Assembly: GCA_033762315.1 (NCBI GenBank)
Contig: JANRLS010000264.1
Span: forward strand, 1 to 64,000
Source of the DNA: CAYLLN01 sp033762315
GTDB taxonomy: Bacteria; Planctomycetota; Planctomycetia; Pirellulales; Pirellulaceae
DNA: 64,000 nucleotides
Direction: 5' to 3'
In this document: piece after piece, positions 18,501-26,531 of the stretch
Layout: each line of letters begins with the position of its first letter
How positions within the stretch are numbered: the stretch's first letter is position 1
Position numbers and translations under genes: made by a program
Notes under the pieces: model-generated
What the model saw: only the letters and a program-made list of their open reading frames with translations
What the model was told of the DNA's origin: nothing
Databases searched by the model: none

Positions 18501-18687
18501 CCAAGGCTGCCTCGCGCTTGTCGAGACGCAGATCGCCCTTGCGGCTCGCGCTATCGGGTCCGTGACAGGCAAAGCAATTCTCGGCCAAAATCGGCCGGAT
18601 GTCGCGGTTGTATTGCAGCTTGTCGGCAGCAGCGGCCGGCGCGATGGCGGCGACCAGCAGAGATACGAGGCAAAGCGAACGACTCAT
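15544..18687 (-). CDS. PSD1-type planctomycete cytochrome C / DUF1549 / LamG / DUF1553 secreted protein
   Basis: 1047 residues, starting MSRSLCLVSLLVAAIAPAAAA (signal peptide). Order: Planctomycete cytochrome C domain with CFACHGPDS (CxxCH haem site) near residue 38; DUF1549 (NPIDQFILARLEQAGLTP, GLPPTPEVVEAF); a LamG/concanavalin insert around residues 480-630 (FTHIAVTYDGSKKADGVKVYYNG); DUF1553 at the C-terminus (NRLGLAKWLL, ARVTVNRFWQELFGTGLV). Planctomycetes carry dozens of such proteins, usually beside DUF1501 genes and linked to polysaccharide use. Here the partner is the upstream cytochrome-propeller gene, 54 bases away. The frame extends to 18735 but the signal peptide fixes the start. 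Confidence 0.92.
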   Translation of the reverse strand: MSRSLCLVSLLVAAIAPAAAADKLQYNRDIRPILAENCFACHGPDSASRKGDLRLDKREAALESAAFEPGKPEASTLIERVLSADPKQVMPPPATKKSLSAAQKETLRRWIAEGAEYEPHWSLIPPTRPAPPAVKNAAWGRNPIDQFILARLEQAGLTPAPEADRRTLARRLSLDLTGLPPTPEVVEAFVNDTADNAYEKLVDKLLESPQWGEHRGRYWLDAARYADTHGIHFDNYREMWSYREWVIGALNRNLPFDQFTIEQLAGDLLPNATLEQKVASGFNRCNITTNEGGIIDEEYIVLYARDRTETTAQTWLGLTAGCAVCHDHKFDPLTQREFYELSAFFNNTTQAAKDGNIKDTPPIITVPSMADRPIFDALQGKIAEIRGQFEARRAAARGDFDAWLAAFEHEQLRELVPRDETVRFALTEGKGKTLHGVVAEEEREVAAEGVSWVAGRNGAKALSLQPGPAAVELADVGDFAAEQAFSCSVWLSLGRRGQTGAVLARLDDKNEHRGWDVWLDGDKIGMHLVHKWPDDALKVVCQTPLNPREFTHIAVTYDGSKKADGVKVYYNGKPQPVTIHADKLQGTTNTTVPLKLGQRHDTSRLSAITLQDLRFFSRSLSPQEAEQLARIDQVEDLLAKAADQRTAGEKDKIFDWWLTTLDQPSRELDAQLKTLQQEEVQIKARGTVAHVMNERSSEAAAFVLFRGEYDKRRDPVKPATPAFLPPLAEGEPRNRLGLAKWLLAPENPLTARVTVNRFWQELFGTGLVRTSGDFGVTGELPSHPELLDWLAIEFREHWDVKRFFKLLVTSATYRQAAIVTPEKREKDLQNRLLSRGPRYRMDGEMLRDYALSISGLLVPKIGGPSVRPYQPDGVWEAVAMIGSNTRDYKRDTGEGLYRRSLYTFWKRAAPPASMEIFNAPNRETCAVRRERTNTPLQALVTLNDVQFVEAARNLAQRTILTAGEKDDDRLDLLAKRLLCRPLRAAELTIVRQSLADLLAYYQAHPDDAKKLISEGDSKADAAIDPALLAAWTMLANELLNLDEVLNK

Positions 18688-18741
18688 GGAATAATCCCGC
18701 GGGGCGAGGTCTTGGTCCCCGGCTAAAGGCTGCATCCCCGG

Positions 18742-20475
18742 CTAGAGGCTGCGCAAAAAGGCGGCCAAATCGCGAATTTCGTCGGCGGACATCTTGGTGC
18801 CGCTGGGATGACGGTGCTTTTGGAACACCTCTTCCAGCGTGGCGGCGCTATTGTCGTGAAAGTAGGGCCCGCGCTGGCTCAGGCCGCGCAAACTGGGCGG
18901 GTTGAATTGCTTGTTTCCCTGCGAATCGGTGATTCCCACGTCGTAGGTCTCGGGGGTCGTGTAGTTCGGTGCCGCATGGCAGGCGTGACAATCGCGAGCG
19001 GCAAACACGGACCGGCCGCGGTCGATGGCCGCCACGTCGGCCGTGCCGCGGAGCGCATCCAAGCTGGGGGGCGTTTCCAGCGTTTGCAGATACGCGACGA
19101 GCGCCTTCACCTCTTCGCGCGGCAGCGGTTCTTCGCGCTGCATCGTCTTTTCGACGGAGTTCTCGATCTGCCGCTGAATCGTTTGCACCTGCCCATTCCA
19201 GGCCAGCGGCAGCGTATCGCGCACCCCCAAGAGCGAGAGCACTCGCTTCGGCGCGCCGAAGCTCTTGTCGCTGAAGTTGTCGTTTCGCTCGCCGCTGGTG
19301 TGCCCATCGGTATGGCAGCTATGGCAGCTCATCCAATTGTCGTGCGACAGGCGGGCGTCGTAGAACAGCAATTCTCCCTGTTGCGCGAGCGAAAGCCCCG
19401 GCAGCGGACCGAGCGAGATCGTCTTCGTCACTTGCCGCTCGGTCAGATCGACCACGGAGATCGAGTCGTCGAGCGTGTTGGCGATGAACGCCGTTCGGCC
19501 ATCGGCGGCGATGCGCACCGCGGTCGGCCGGCGTCCCACCGTTAGCCGCTGCATGCTGAAATCCCCCTCCTTGCCAATGGCAACTTCATGGACGCCGGAA
19601 ATCGCCACGCACACCGTACCGCTTGCGGCCACCGCCAGGCTTCCCGGATCGCCGCCCCCGCGCCCCGCCTCTCCCAGCGGGTGCATGTGGGCACCGTGAT
19701 ACAGCTCCTTGCCGCCGGCCAAAACCGCGTCCACCTCCAGCCAGCGGAGATCGTTCGACATCAAGAGGCCCCAGTGAATGTCGTTGCGAATCGAATGGGC
19801 CAGGTCGTTAATCAGTTGATGCGCCACGATCAGCATCTTGCCGTCTGGACTGTGTCCGAGGCCGCGAATGTTGTGCCCCGGAAACTGTCGCACGCCGAGC
19901 AGCGTTTGCTCGGCCGGATCGACAATCGCCAGCTGCCCCCCAAAAGCATCCCCCACGATCAGCCGATTGCGACCCGCCAGCAAAAGCTGCGTCCGCGGAG
20001 CAAAGGGCAAATCGATCACGCGGGCAATTCTCGGCTCGCCGGTCAGATCGACAAACGTCAATCGCCGCGACCACAGCGAGCCAATGCTCGCCAACTTGCC
20101 ATCGACCGAAAGGCAAATGCTAACCGGATAGGGACTGATCCCCAGCCGCTCTTCGACCCGCACCTCGCCACCGGTGCAGTCCAGAAAAATCAGCTCATGC
20201 GCAGCTTCGTCGGTCGCCAGCAGCCGGTTCGTTCCCGGCACCGCCACGAGGTCCGACAGCCGCGCGCCGATCTTCACTTCACGAATGACCCGCCCCGCTA
20301 CCAGATCAACGACCGACAGGGTGCCGCTGTCGCGATTAGCGGCACACCAAAATTGCCCATCCGCCAGCGGGGCCAGCCCCACCGGCCGCCGCAATTGCGA
20401 TGCCAACTCCGCCGCCGGCAATGCACCAGCAGCCCCGACCAGGGCCAGAGCCAGAAGAAATCGCGACATAATCAA
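18742..20475 (-). CDS. Secreted YVTN-type beta-propeller with C-terminal di-haem cytochrome c (MauG/peroxidase-like)
   Basis: 577 residues with signal peptide (MSRFLLALALVGAAGALPAAE). The first 340 residues are beta-propeller repeats with YVTN style (SGTLSVVDLVAGRVIREVKIG, TAFIANTLDDSISVVDL). The C-terminal part has two haem sites, CHSCHTDGH and CHACHAAP, and the RGPYFHDNSAATLEEVF segment of cytochrome c peroxidase/MauG relatives. It is probably a periplasmic electron-transfer or oxidising enzyme, first gene of a two-gene operon. The DNA across its end is duplicated in tandem: a 17-base unit at 18717 repeats at 18736, so the copy just downstream mimics the gene's last codons and stop. Confidence 0.88.
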   Translation of the reverse strand: MIMSRFLLALALVGAAGALPAAELASQLRRPVGLAPLADGQFWCAANRDSGTLSVVDLVAGRVIREVKIGARLSDLVAVPGTNRLLATDEAAHELIFLDCTGGEVRVEERLGISPYPVSICLSVDGKLASIGSLWSRRLTFVDLTGEPRIARVIDLPFAPRTQLLLAGRNRLIVGDAFGGQLAIVDPAEQTLLGVRQFPGHNIRGLGHSPDGKMLIVAHQLINDLAHSIRNDIHWGLLMSNDLRWLEVDAVLAGGKELYHGAHMHPLGEAGRGGGDPGSLAVAASGTVCVAISGVHEVAIGKEGDFSMQRLTVGRRPTAVRIAADGRTAFIANTLDDSISVVDLTERQVTKTISLGPLPGLSLAQQGELLFYDARLSHDNWMSCHSCHTDGHTSGERNDNFSDKSFGAPKRVLSLLGVRDTLPLAWNGQVQTIQRQIENSVEKTMQREEPLPREEVKALVAYLQTLETPPSLDALRGTADVAAIDRGRSVFAARDCHACHAAPNYTTPETYDVGITDSQGNKQFNPPSLRGLSQRGPYFHDNSAATLEEVFQKHRHPSGTKMSADEIRDLAAFLRSL

Positions 20476-20608
20476 GGTACGCCGAAAGGCGGGACCGCAA
20501 AACCTTCAGTCTGCCACAGTTTCCCGCCCCTCACAAGCGAATTTCGCCGCCGAATTGCCGCCAGTAACCTTGCCGATTTCCCCCTCATGAAGTAGTTTAA
20601 GAGAGTCT

Positions 20609-20681
20609 TCCCCTCTAGCTCAGTTGGTAGAGCAGGCGGCTGTTAACCGCCGGGTCGTAGGTTCGAGTCCTACGGGGGGAG
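20609..20681 (+). tRNA. tRNA-Asn (anticodon GTT)
   Basis: Complete cloverleaf of 73 bases: acceptor TCCCCTC pairing with GGGGGGA, D-arm GCTCAGTTGGTAGAGC, anticodon loop CTGTTAA with GTT, T-arm GTAGG-TTCGAGT-CCTAC and discriminator G, as expected for tRNA-Asn. CCA is not encoded. Confidence 0.96.
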
Positions 20682-20712
20682 CTTAGTTTCGGACGTGCGG
20701 AAAAACACTCGC

Positions 20713-20746
20713 CAGTTAACAGCGCGCGAGCGCGAGGTGTTAACTG
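20713..20746. repeat. Perfect 9-bp inverted repeat just after tRNA-Asn
   Basis: CAGTTAACA (20713-20721) and TGTTAACTG (20738-20746) flank a GC-rich spacer that can pair further (CGCG/CGCG). The right arm and the following bases (GTTAACTGC...TAGGTTCGAGA) look like a worn copy of the tRNA-Asn anticodon and T-arm region, so this may be a tRNA remnant left by an integration event, or simply the tRNA terminator. There is no T run after it. A TGAGACT/AGTCTCA pair follows at about 20801. Confidence 0.45.
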
Positions 20747-20863
20747 CTCGCGGCTAGGTTCGAGACGGGTCCGCCTCGATTGGCCGACCCCGCGTGAGAC
20801 TCAAACTCGCGTAAGTCTCATTCCCCGTTCGTCTTATCGAGAGAGATATCGCGCTCCCATTTC

Positions 20864-20886
20864 CGAAGAGGGTCTTGCACTGGGAG
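20864..20886. repeat. Left copy of a 23-base direct repeat flanking the giant propeller gene
   Basis: The 23 bases starting CGAAGAGGGTCT at 20864 match 26173-26195 at 21 of 23 positions. A shorter copy (GAAGAGGGTC) lies at 26071. The part after GGGTC is also tandemly repeated here (CTTGCAC at 20874 and 20891). GAGGGTCTGGCAC-type words are a dispersed family in planctomycete genomes. Confidence 0.6.
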
Positions 20887-20982
20887 GGGGCTTGCACAGG
20901 GAGGAGATGCATCGCTCGTTGGCGTTTGCTAAAATCCCCGCACGCAATCTCCTCGACCTCCCTCTCCGCTCCGAGACGCAGA

Positions 20983-23900
20983 ATGTGTGGCCTTCTCCCG
21001 CAAAGATTCGCCCAGTATTGCTGGTTTGGCACGCTGTTACTATCGATTGTCGGATGCTCTCCCAGCGCGCCCGCCCCAGTGCAGAATGGCCCGTTCAACA
21101 TGAGCGCAGCGCCATCCGGTGCCAACGGTGTCTCGGCAATTGCGCCAGCGACACCCAATCCACCCATTCCTTGGACAGCGCAAGCCGATCCTGGCAGCGC
21201 GGAGGTGGACTCACGCGGCGCAAGCTATCCACTGGAGGTGACGCCGCGATACAGCACCGACTTCCCGCTCGCGTCGCAACCGTATGCACTGCATCTCAAT
21301 GGTAAGGAAGCGGAACTGCGTTACCTACTTACCGGCGAGATCGTTGGTAGAATCCGCGATATTGACGCTCTCCCCACTCGTCCGGCCGTTAGTCCCGACG
21401 GTATCGCCATGGCCGCGAAGCTGCTCAAGCCAGGCGACGATCATATCCGCATCTGGTCGTTTAAGACTGGTCGAATCGCAGGCGATCACATTATTGGTAA
21501 CAGCAGTGGCCCAATTTCGATTTTGAAATTCAGTAAGCACGATCAGTTGGTGGGCATTCGTACTGGGAGCAATGAGGCGGTGGTTATGGATCTAGGACAA
21601 GCGGTACAACCGCGCGTTTTTCCACTCGCACGCCCGACGCCTCACGCGCATTTGCATTCGCAAGCGGTCGGCGTTTCGCCCACAGGCAAATACCTGGCGG
21701 CGATCGTGGGTGACTGGCTGGTGATTCATGACCTGGCTTCAGGCAACTGTGTCGGCACGAGCCAACTACCCGGCGGCGCGATCGACGAATTTGGAGGTTG
21801 CAAGGAGATTGTTTTTTCTCGCGATGGCAAGCAGATTGCCGCGCTCTGTACGCGCGCCACGGCCAATTGGCTGCACCTGTTGGAATGGAACGCCGCGACC
21901 GGCGAGTTGGTACAGAACAAGCTTTGGAACGGTACCGACTGGGTGCGTACTTCGGATTATGTCATCGCCCAAGATGAGCATCCGCTCACGGATATGCCAG
22001 ACGGCTCAGGCTGGGCAATCTTCGGCCGCTTGATTTGGAAGCGTGGAGAGGAATCGCCGGAAGTTGCTTTCCGCAGCGATAACGATCCGCATCCGCGCTG
22101 CCTGATTGACAATGACAGAGTCGTGGCCCGCGCTACGGGTGAACAGGGAGCCATGTCGCTGCAACTGATAACACGTGCCGGCGCAGCCAGCCCTCCAACT
22201 GTCGCGACCAACTCGCCTACGGAACCAGCGTCCGGCAGTTGGCACGCGACGGCCGATCGCGCGGCTCTGGTTCCACGCATCGATCCCAAGGCGCTAGCCG
22301 TATTTGGCAACGTGCCCCACGTGCCGCACTTTTCGCAGCGCCCCAGCGAGTTCGCCGCCTGTGCAATTGGCGACGAGTATGTGTTGTTCGATCTGCGTAA
22401 CGGCACGGAGGTGAAGCGCTTTCAATCGACAACAGGCAAGCCACAATCCGTCGTCGATATTTCGCTCGATGGCCGTTATCTCGCCACCACCGCGCCGCTC
22501 ATCGACGAGACCTGGAAGTTTGAAATCTGGGATGTCTCCACTGGCAAGCTGGCCATGAAGGGAACAGAGAAGATCGGCCGTGGAGAGCAAACGCTCGAAT
22601 TCCTCAACAACCGCGAATTGCTGATCGCCCACAGTGTGCAAGACAGTTCGCAGCGGCGCTATGCGATCTGGGACATTGAAAAGCAGCAGCGCAGCCGTGA
22701 ATTCACCTCGCCTGCGACGTCTAGTTACCTGAGCGCTTCGCATCTTGTCAGTCCCGGTGGACGTTGGGCAATCGCTACGTCCACCAGCGCCATTGAAGTG
22801 CTGGATCTATCGTCAGGCAAGTTGGCCGGCACCGCGCCGCTGCCACAGGGAGTGAATCGCACGGTCCCGAGTCGCGTCGTTTCGGCTGCCATGTCAGTCG
22901 ATGGCGCGCAACTGTATTTGGTCATGCAATATGCGGACAAAGAGGCGAAAATCGTCACTTGCGACATGACCTCAGGTAAGTTGGCGGTCCGGCCCGTCGA
23001 TAACGCCAGACTGACCTCTTTGTGGGACGACAACACGGTGGTGTGGTTCTCGCCTTGGCTGGTCGAAGATTGCAATTGGATCGTCGGTAAGCAGGCTGCA
23101 ATCAACACTGTAAACGGCGCGATCACCGGTCCGCTTGGGCTGAAGCGCGAAGCGACAGTGCTGTCGCTCCCCAAAAATCAAATCTACGTCGGCCACACGC
23201 CGATCGACTTGGTTGTATCGCCAGCGGCCGCCCTCACAGCACTTGCTGTCAGAACCGATGCGGCGGAGAACATTGCCAAGGATGTGGAATCGCTGCGGCC
23301 GAAAGCGGTTGTCGTCGCCAACAATCCGAAGCCCAAGCCGCGGGAAGCAGACAACAACCCACAAATACCCCTGGTTGTTGCTCCTTCAGGCGATCCCGCC
23401 GACAAACTGCCTCCATGGATAGCGATGGTCGATCCAATGAATGGCGCTAAGCCGCTCGTCGCGGCCAAGCAGTTCGATGTTCCTATCGCCCTCAATACGC
23501 GCTTCATCACCTCGGATCGCGGCGGCAAATTCATTGCGGTCATGGATGAACAGGAAGGACAGGCTCAGGTGCTCGATCTCACCTCGGGAAAGGCGGTGGG
23601 CAAACAGTTTGCGATTCCTCGGCAAGCCGGCATGGCAACCGTTGATCCCAGTGGCGCTTATGTCGCATTTTCAACCGATGGCGACGAACTCACAATCCAG
23701 GCAGTCCAGTCAGGTGAAACGACGCGCGTCAAGCGTCAGGGGTCGTTCGTCGATTGTCATTACCTGAGCTTTGCCGCTGACCAGAAGTTGGTAGTCGCGT
23801 TTGAGAACGATCATCGCGTCGAACTGCTCGTTTACAAGCCAACAGGGGGTGAACCCGAGAAGCGCATTGTTCTGGAATCAGACAACTCTGATTGGGCCGT

Positions 23901-25974
23901 GCGCAACTATGGACTGGCGATCAGTCCTGGTGGTCGCTATCTGGCGGCGCTGAGTTACCGCGCGCTGAAAATCCACGATCTGCAAGGCTCGGCCGAGAGT
24001 CAAGTGGCGGTCGTTCCCTTCGCCAATACAAAATCGCAGGCAATCACCTTTAAGTGCGACGGCATCTGCTTTTCGCCAGATGGCAAGCAACTCGCGGCGA
24101 CCTACACGCAAGGCCAGCAAGACTACATCACGCTCTGGAGCATGGACTCTGGCGCGCCGGTGGTCTTTCGTCCCAGCGCCAAACGTAATCATCTGCGTAC
24201 TACCGAGCATAACGACTATGGCCCACGCTTGGCCTGGTTCGAGGACAACGAAACATTGCTCTACACCGGCACGATCCTGCTCGATGCCGCGACCGGTTGC
24301 CCGTACTGGGTAATTAACCAAGATAACTTCGACTCGGTATTGCCGCTGGGTTCGCGAGGTCTGCTGACCATCACAAGCGGGCAAGATCGTTATCTGGCGG
24401 CCGTGCCATTGCCGCCACAAGTGAGCACCGCGCGCGCCGCGGTACACAGTTCACCAGCCGTCAACGTGCCACCACTAAAGGCGGTCGCAGCGCGTACCGC
24501 GCCGCCAGTCAACGATCAGATCCGCCGGCCACCAACGCCGGATGGCTTAGCCACAGGCATTCCCCGACGTACAGTAGCCCTGGCGCGCTTTGAGAAAAAC
24601 TCGCCACCCGTGCGTCTGGCGATCTCGCCAACCGGCGTTCTGGCCAGCGAATTGGCGATCGATTTCATTGATACTTCCAAGCCCGTCGTCAAGTCTGGAC
24701 CTTTATCGCCGGAGCGCGATGTCACGCTCGAACTGTTCGACATCGCCACAGGCAAGAGCTTGCATCGGCTGCCAGTTCCGGAGCGTTCGCATCTGCTCGA
24801 TATCAGCCCAGATGGTTCGTTGCTTCTGACTGGCGACACGCTGTTCGGCTCGGATGGATTCAGCCGCTTGGATGTTTGGGCACCCAAGCTCGGCAAGCAT
24901 GCTATCGGTTGGCAACCACTGGCGAACACCACTGATTTTTTCTCGGTGGCGACCTGGGCGGCATTTGTTGACAAGCGTCAGGTGTTGGTACAGGGTCCGC
25001 AGGACGTCACGCTATGGCAACTGCCGGAGTGCAAGCCGATCTACTCCGTGGCGACCAACACTCGCCCTGTGTTCAGTCCCAATCGCAAGCAATTCCTCGA
25101 CCGCAAATCAGGCCTCATCCGCGATGCCCTCACGGGCGAAGCCTTGGTCAAGCTGCAAGGTGCGCAGCCAACACCACCAACCGCCCTGATCGATGCGATC
25201 TACGCGCCTGATGGCAATAGCATTGTCGGGGTGTTTTTCAATCACACGCATAGCTCCATCGTGCGTTTGAATGCCATCAATGGCGAGGTCATGGAACAGT
25301 TTGGCACTCCACCCGTCCCATGCCTGCGACTCGCTTGGGCAGGCGAGCGCGGCCTGTTTTTGCTAAGTCATCCTAGCGTCGTCGCGCATGGAGTGACGCT
25401 GATCGACTTGAAGCAGCGGCAGATTGTCGCCCAATATCGATCGAATGGCGCACATGCCGTCGCGCCTGATGGCGCACTTTGGCTGGCGAACGCCGGTCGC
25501 GATGCGAGCTATATTGCCAGAGCGATTAGCGACGCCGATATCGAATGGCCACAACTCGGCGCGACACCCAGCTATGCCGTGATCGCGCCGGGCTCGAAGG
25601 TAGCGATCGACTTTCAAAGCAATTTGCCGGATGCGGCCAAACTCAAGCAAGCGTTTGAAGCCAAAGTGAAAGCCGCAGGCTTCACCATCGACGCTGCCGC
25701 TACCACCAAGGCGACCTTTGTGGCCAACCAGGATCGCACCATTGTGCAAGCTGGGCCTCCGGAAGTGTCGATCCCCGCGATCGTCGGACGCCTGGCGATT
25801 GTCGATGGCAGTGGCACAACCGCGTGGGAGATTCAACTGCGAGCACGGAACGACAACACGGTGACGTTCGATACCGCCAACTGGCTGAATGGTTGGAGCA
25901 TCCCCTCACAACTGTTCAAGCCCGATTGGCAGAAGCAGATTGCGACGATTGAGTTTCCCGCCGCCAAGCCGTGA
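20983..25974 (+). CDS. Giant beta-propeller (WD40-like) lipoprotein
   Basis: 1663 residues. The start MCGLLPQRFAQYCW gives a signal helix and lipobox (LLLSIVGC), so it should be lipid-anchored; the frame stays open upstream to 20875 but that stretch overlaps the direct repeat. The body is many degenerate propeller blades with recurring forms such as AVSPDGIAMAAKL, IRIWSFKTGR, FSRDGKQIAAL, ISLDGRYLATT, ISPGGRYLAAL and FSPDGKQLAATY. I estimate at least three propellers, separated by Pro/Ala-rich linkers near residues 750-800 and 1150-1190. The last 140 residues (VAIDFQSNLPDAAKLKQAFEAKV...) form a separate alpha/beta domain I do not recognise. The gene is visibly less GC-rich than its neighbours. 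Confidence 0.85.
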   Translation: MCGLLPQRFAQYCWFGTLLLSIVGCSPSAPAPVQNGPFNMSAAPSGANGVSAIAPATPNPPIPWTAQADPGSAEVDSRGASYPLEVTPRYSTDFPLASQPYALHLNGKEAELRYLLTGEIVGRIRDIDALPTRPAVSPDGIAMAAKLLKPGDDHIRIWSFKTGRIAGDHIIGNSSGPISILKFSKHDQLVGIRTGSNEAVVMDLGQAVQPRVFPLARPTPHAHLHSQAVGVSPTGKYLAAIVGDWLVIHDLASGNCVGTSQLPGGAIDEFGGCKEIVFSRDGKQIAALCTRATANWLHLLEWNAATGELVQNKLWNGTDWVRTSDYVIAQDEHPLTDMPDGSGWAIFGRLIWKRGEESPEVAFRSDNDPHPRCLIDNDRVVARATGEQGAMSLQLITRAGAASPPTVATNSPTEPASGSWHATADRAALVPRIDPKALAVFGNVPHVPHFSQRPSEFAACAIGDEYVLFDLRNGTEVKRFQSTTGKPQSVVDISLDGRYLATTAPLIDETWKFEIWDVSTGKLAMKGTEKIGRGEQTLEFLNNRELLIAHSVQDSSQRRYAIWDIEKQQRSREFTSPATSSYLSASHLVSPGGRWAIATSTSAIEVLDLSSGKLAGTAPLPQGVNRTVPSRVVSAAMSVDGAQLYLVMQYADKEAKIVTCDMTSGKLAVRPVDNARLTSLWDDNTVVWFSPWLVEDCNWIVGKQAAINTVNGAITGPLGLKREATVLSLPKNQIYVGHTPIDLVVSPAAALTALAVRTDAAENIAKDVESLRPKAVVVANNPKPKPREADNNPQIPLVVAPSGDPADKLPPWIAMVDPMNGAKPLVAAKQFDVPIALNTRFITSDRGGKFIAVMDEQEGQAQVLDLTSGKAVGKQFAIPRQAGMATVDPSGAYVAFSTDGDELTIQAVQSGETTRVKRQGSFVDCHYLSFAADQKLVVAFENDHRVELLVYKPTGGEPEKRIVLESDNSDWAVRNYGLAISPGGRYLAALSYRALKIHDLQGSAESQVAVVPFANTKSQAITFKCDGICFSPDGKQLAATYTQGQQDYITLWSMDSGAPVVFRPSAKRNHLRTTEHNDYGPRLAWFEDNETLLYTGTILLDAATGCPYWVINQDNFDSVLPLGSRGLLTITSGQDRYLAAVPLPPQVSTARAAVHSSPAVNVPPLKAVAARTAPPVNDQIRRPPTPDGLATGIPRRTVALARFEKNSPPVRLAISPTGVLASELAIDFIDTSKPVVKSGPLSPERDVTLELFDIATGKSLHRLPVPERSHLLDISPDGSLLLTGDTLFGSDGFSRLDVWAPKLGKHAIGWQPLANTTDFFSVATWAAFVDKRQVLVQGPQDVTLWQLPECKPIYSVATNTRPVFSPNRKQFLDRKSGLIRDALTGEALVKLQGAQPTPPTALIDAIYAPDGNSIVGVFFNHTHSSIVRLNAINGEVMEQFGTPPVPCLRLAWAGERGLFLLSHPSVVAHGVTLIDLKQRQIVAQYRSNGAHAVAPDGALWLANAGRDASYIARAISDADIEWPQLGATPSYAVIAPGSKVAIDFQSNLPDAAKLKQAFEAKVKAAGFTIDAAATTKATFVANQDRTIVQAGPPEVSIPAIVGRLAIVDGSGTTAWEIQLRARNDNTVTFDTANWLNGWSIPSQLFKPDWQKQIATIEFPAAKP

Positions 25975-26378
25975 GTCGGTTCTCGATCTACAGAAATACA
26001 AACGACCGCGTAAGGTGAAATTATTCAGCCGCGCGTTTTACGCGGTGATTTTCATTGCGACTGCAAAAGTGCGAAGAGGGTCGGTTTCGTTTTCCGCCAC
26101 CGAAACGGTCTCGAACTCGCGAAGTCCCTATCTAACAGCTACTTACGAAAATCAAAAAAGAGAGTATTGTTTCGAAGAGGGTCTGGCACGGGGAGCTAAA
26201 CGATCCTGCCGCTGCCGTTTCAGCCGTGCTGGGTGGCATCACGGATACTGGCGCTCGTCCGAGGCTGCGAGTCCGAGTTAGGAGCGTCTCAATCAGGCCG
26301 GCGGCGCGGCTGCTCCTTAAGCTAAGTCCGGTGCTGGTGGAATTTTCACCAGGAATTCGACCGGTTGAGACCATGTAG
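25975..26378. other. Gene-free stretch between the propeller gene and tRNA-Gly
   Basis: About 400 bases with no supported frame. It holds two copies of the GAAGAGGGTC word (26071 and 26174) and a GTTTCG/CGAAAC inverted pair near 26082-26105. Frames crossing this region on the minus strand read through the tRNA and are not real. Confidence 0.5.
26173..26195. repeat. Right copy of the 23-base direct repeat
   Basis: Second copy of the repeat described at 20864-20886, 21 of 23 bases identical, in the same orientation. Bases 26112-26130 upstream also resemble 20807-20825 (AACTCGCG-AAGTC), so the paired blocks span roughly 80 bases each. Confidence 0.6.
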
Positions 26379-26451
26379 AGCGGGTGACGAGACTCGAACT
26401 CGCGACAGCCAGCTTGGGAAGCTAGTACTCTACCAACTGAGTTACACCCGC
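26379..26451 (-). tRNA. tRNA-Gly (anticodon CCC)
   Basis: Complete cloverleaf on the minus strand: acceptor GCGGGTG/CACCCGC, D-arm ACTCAGTTGGTAGAGT, anticodon stem CTAGC/GCTGG around TTCCCAA (anticodon CCC), T-arm GCGAG-TTCGAGT-CTCGT and discriminator T. CCA is not encoded. Confidence 0.95.
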
Positions 26452-26531
26452 GTTTCAATTTCAGTATAGCGCGCCAGGGACGGTTTGCAAGGAAGGGATG
26501 GGCGTGGCTCGACACGGGTTCACGCTCGGCT

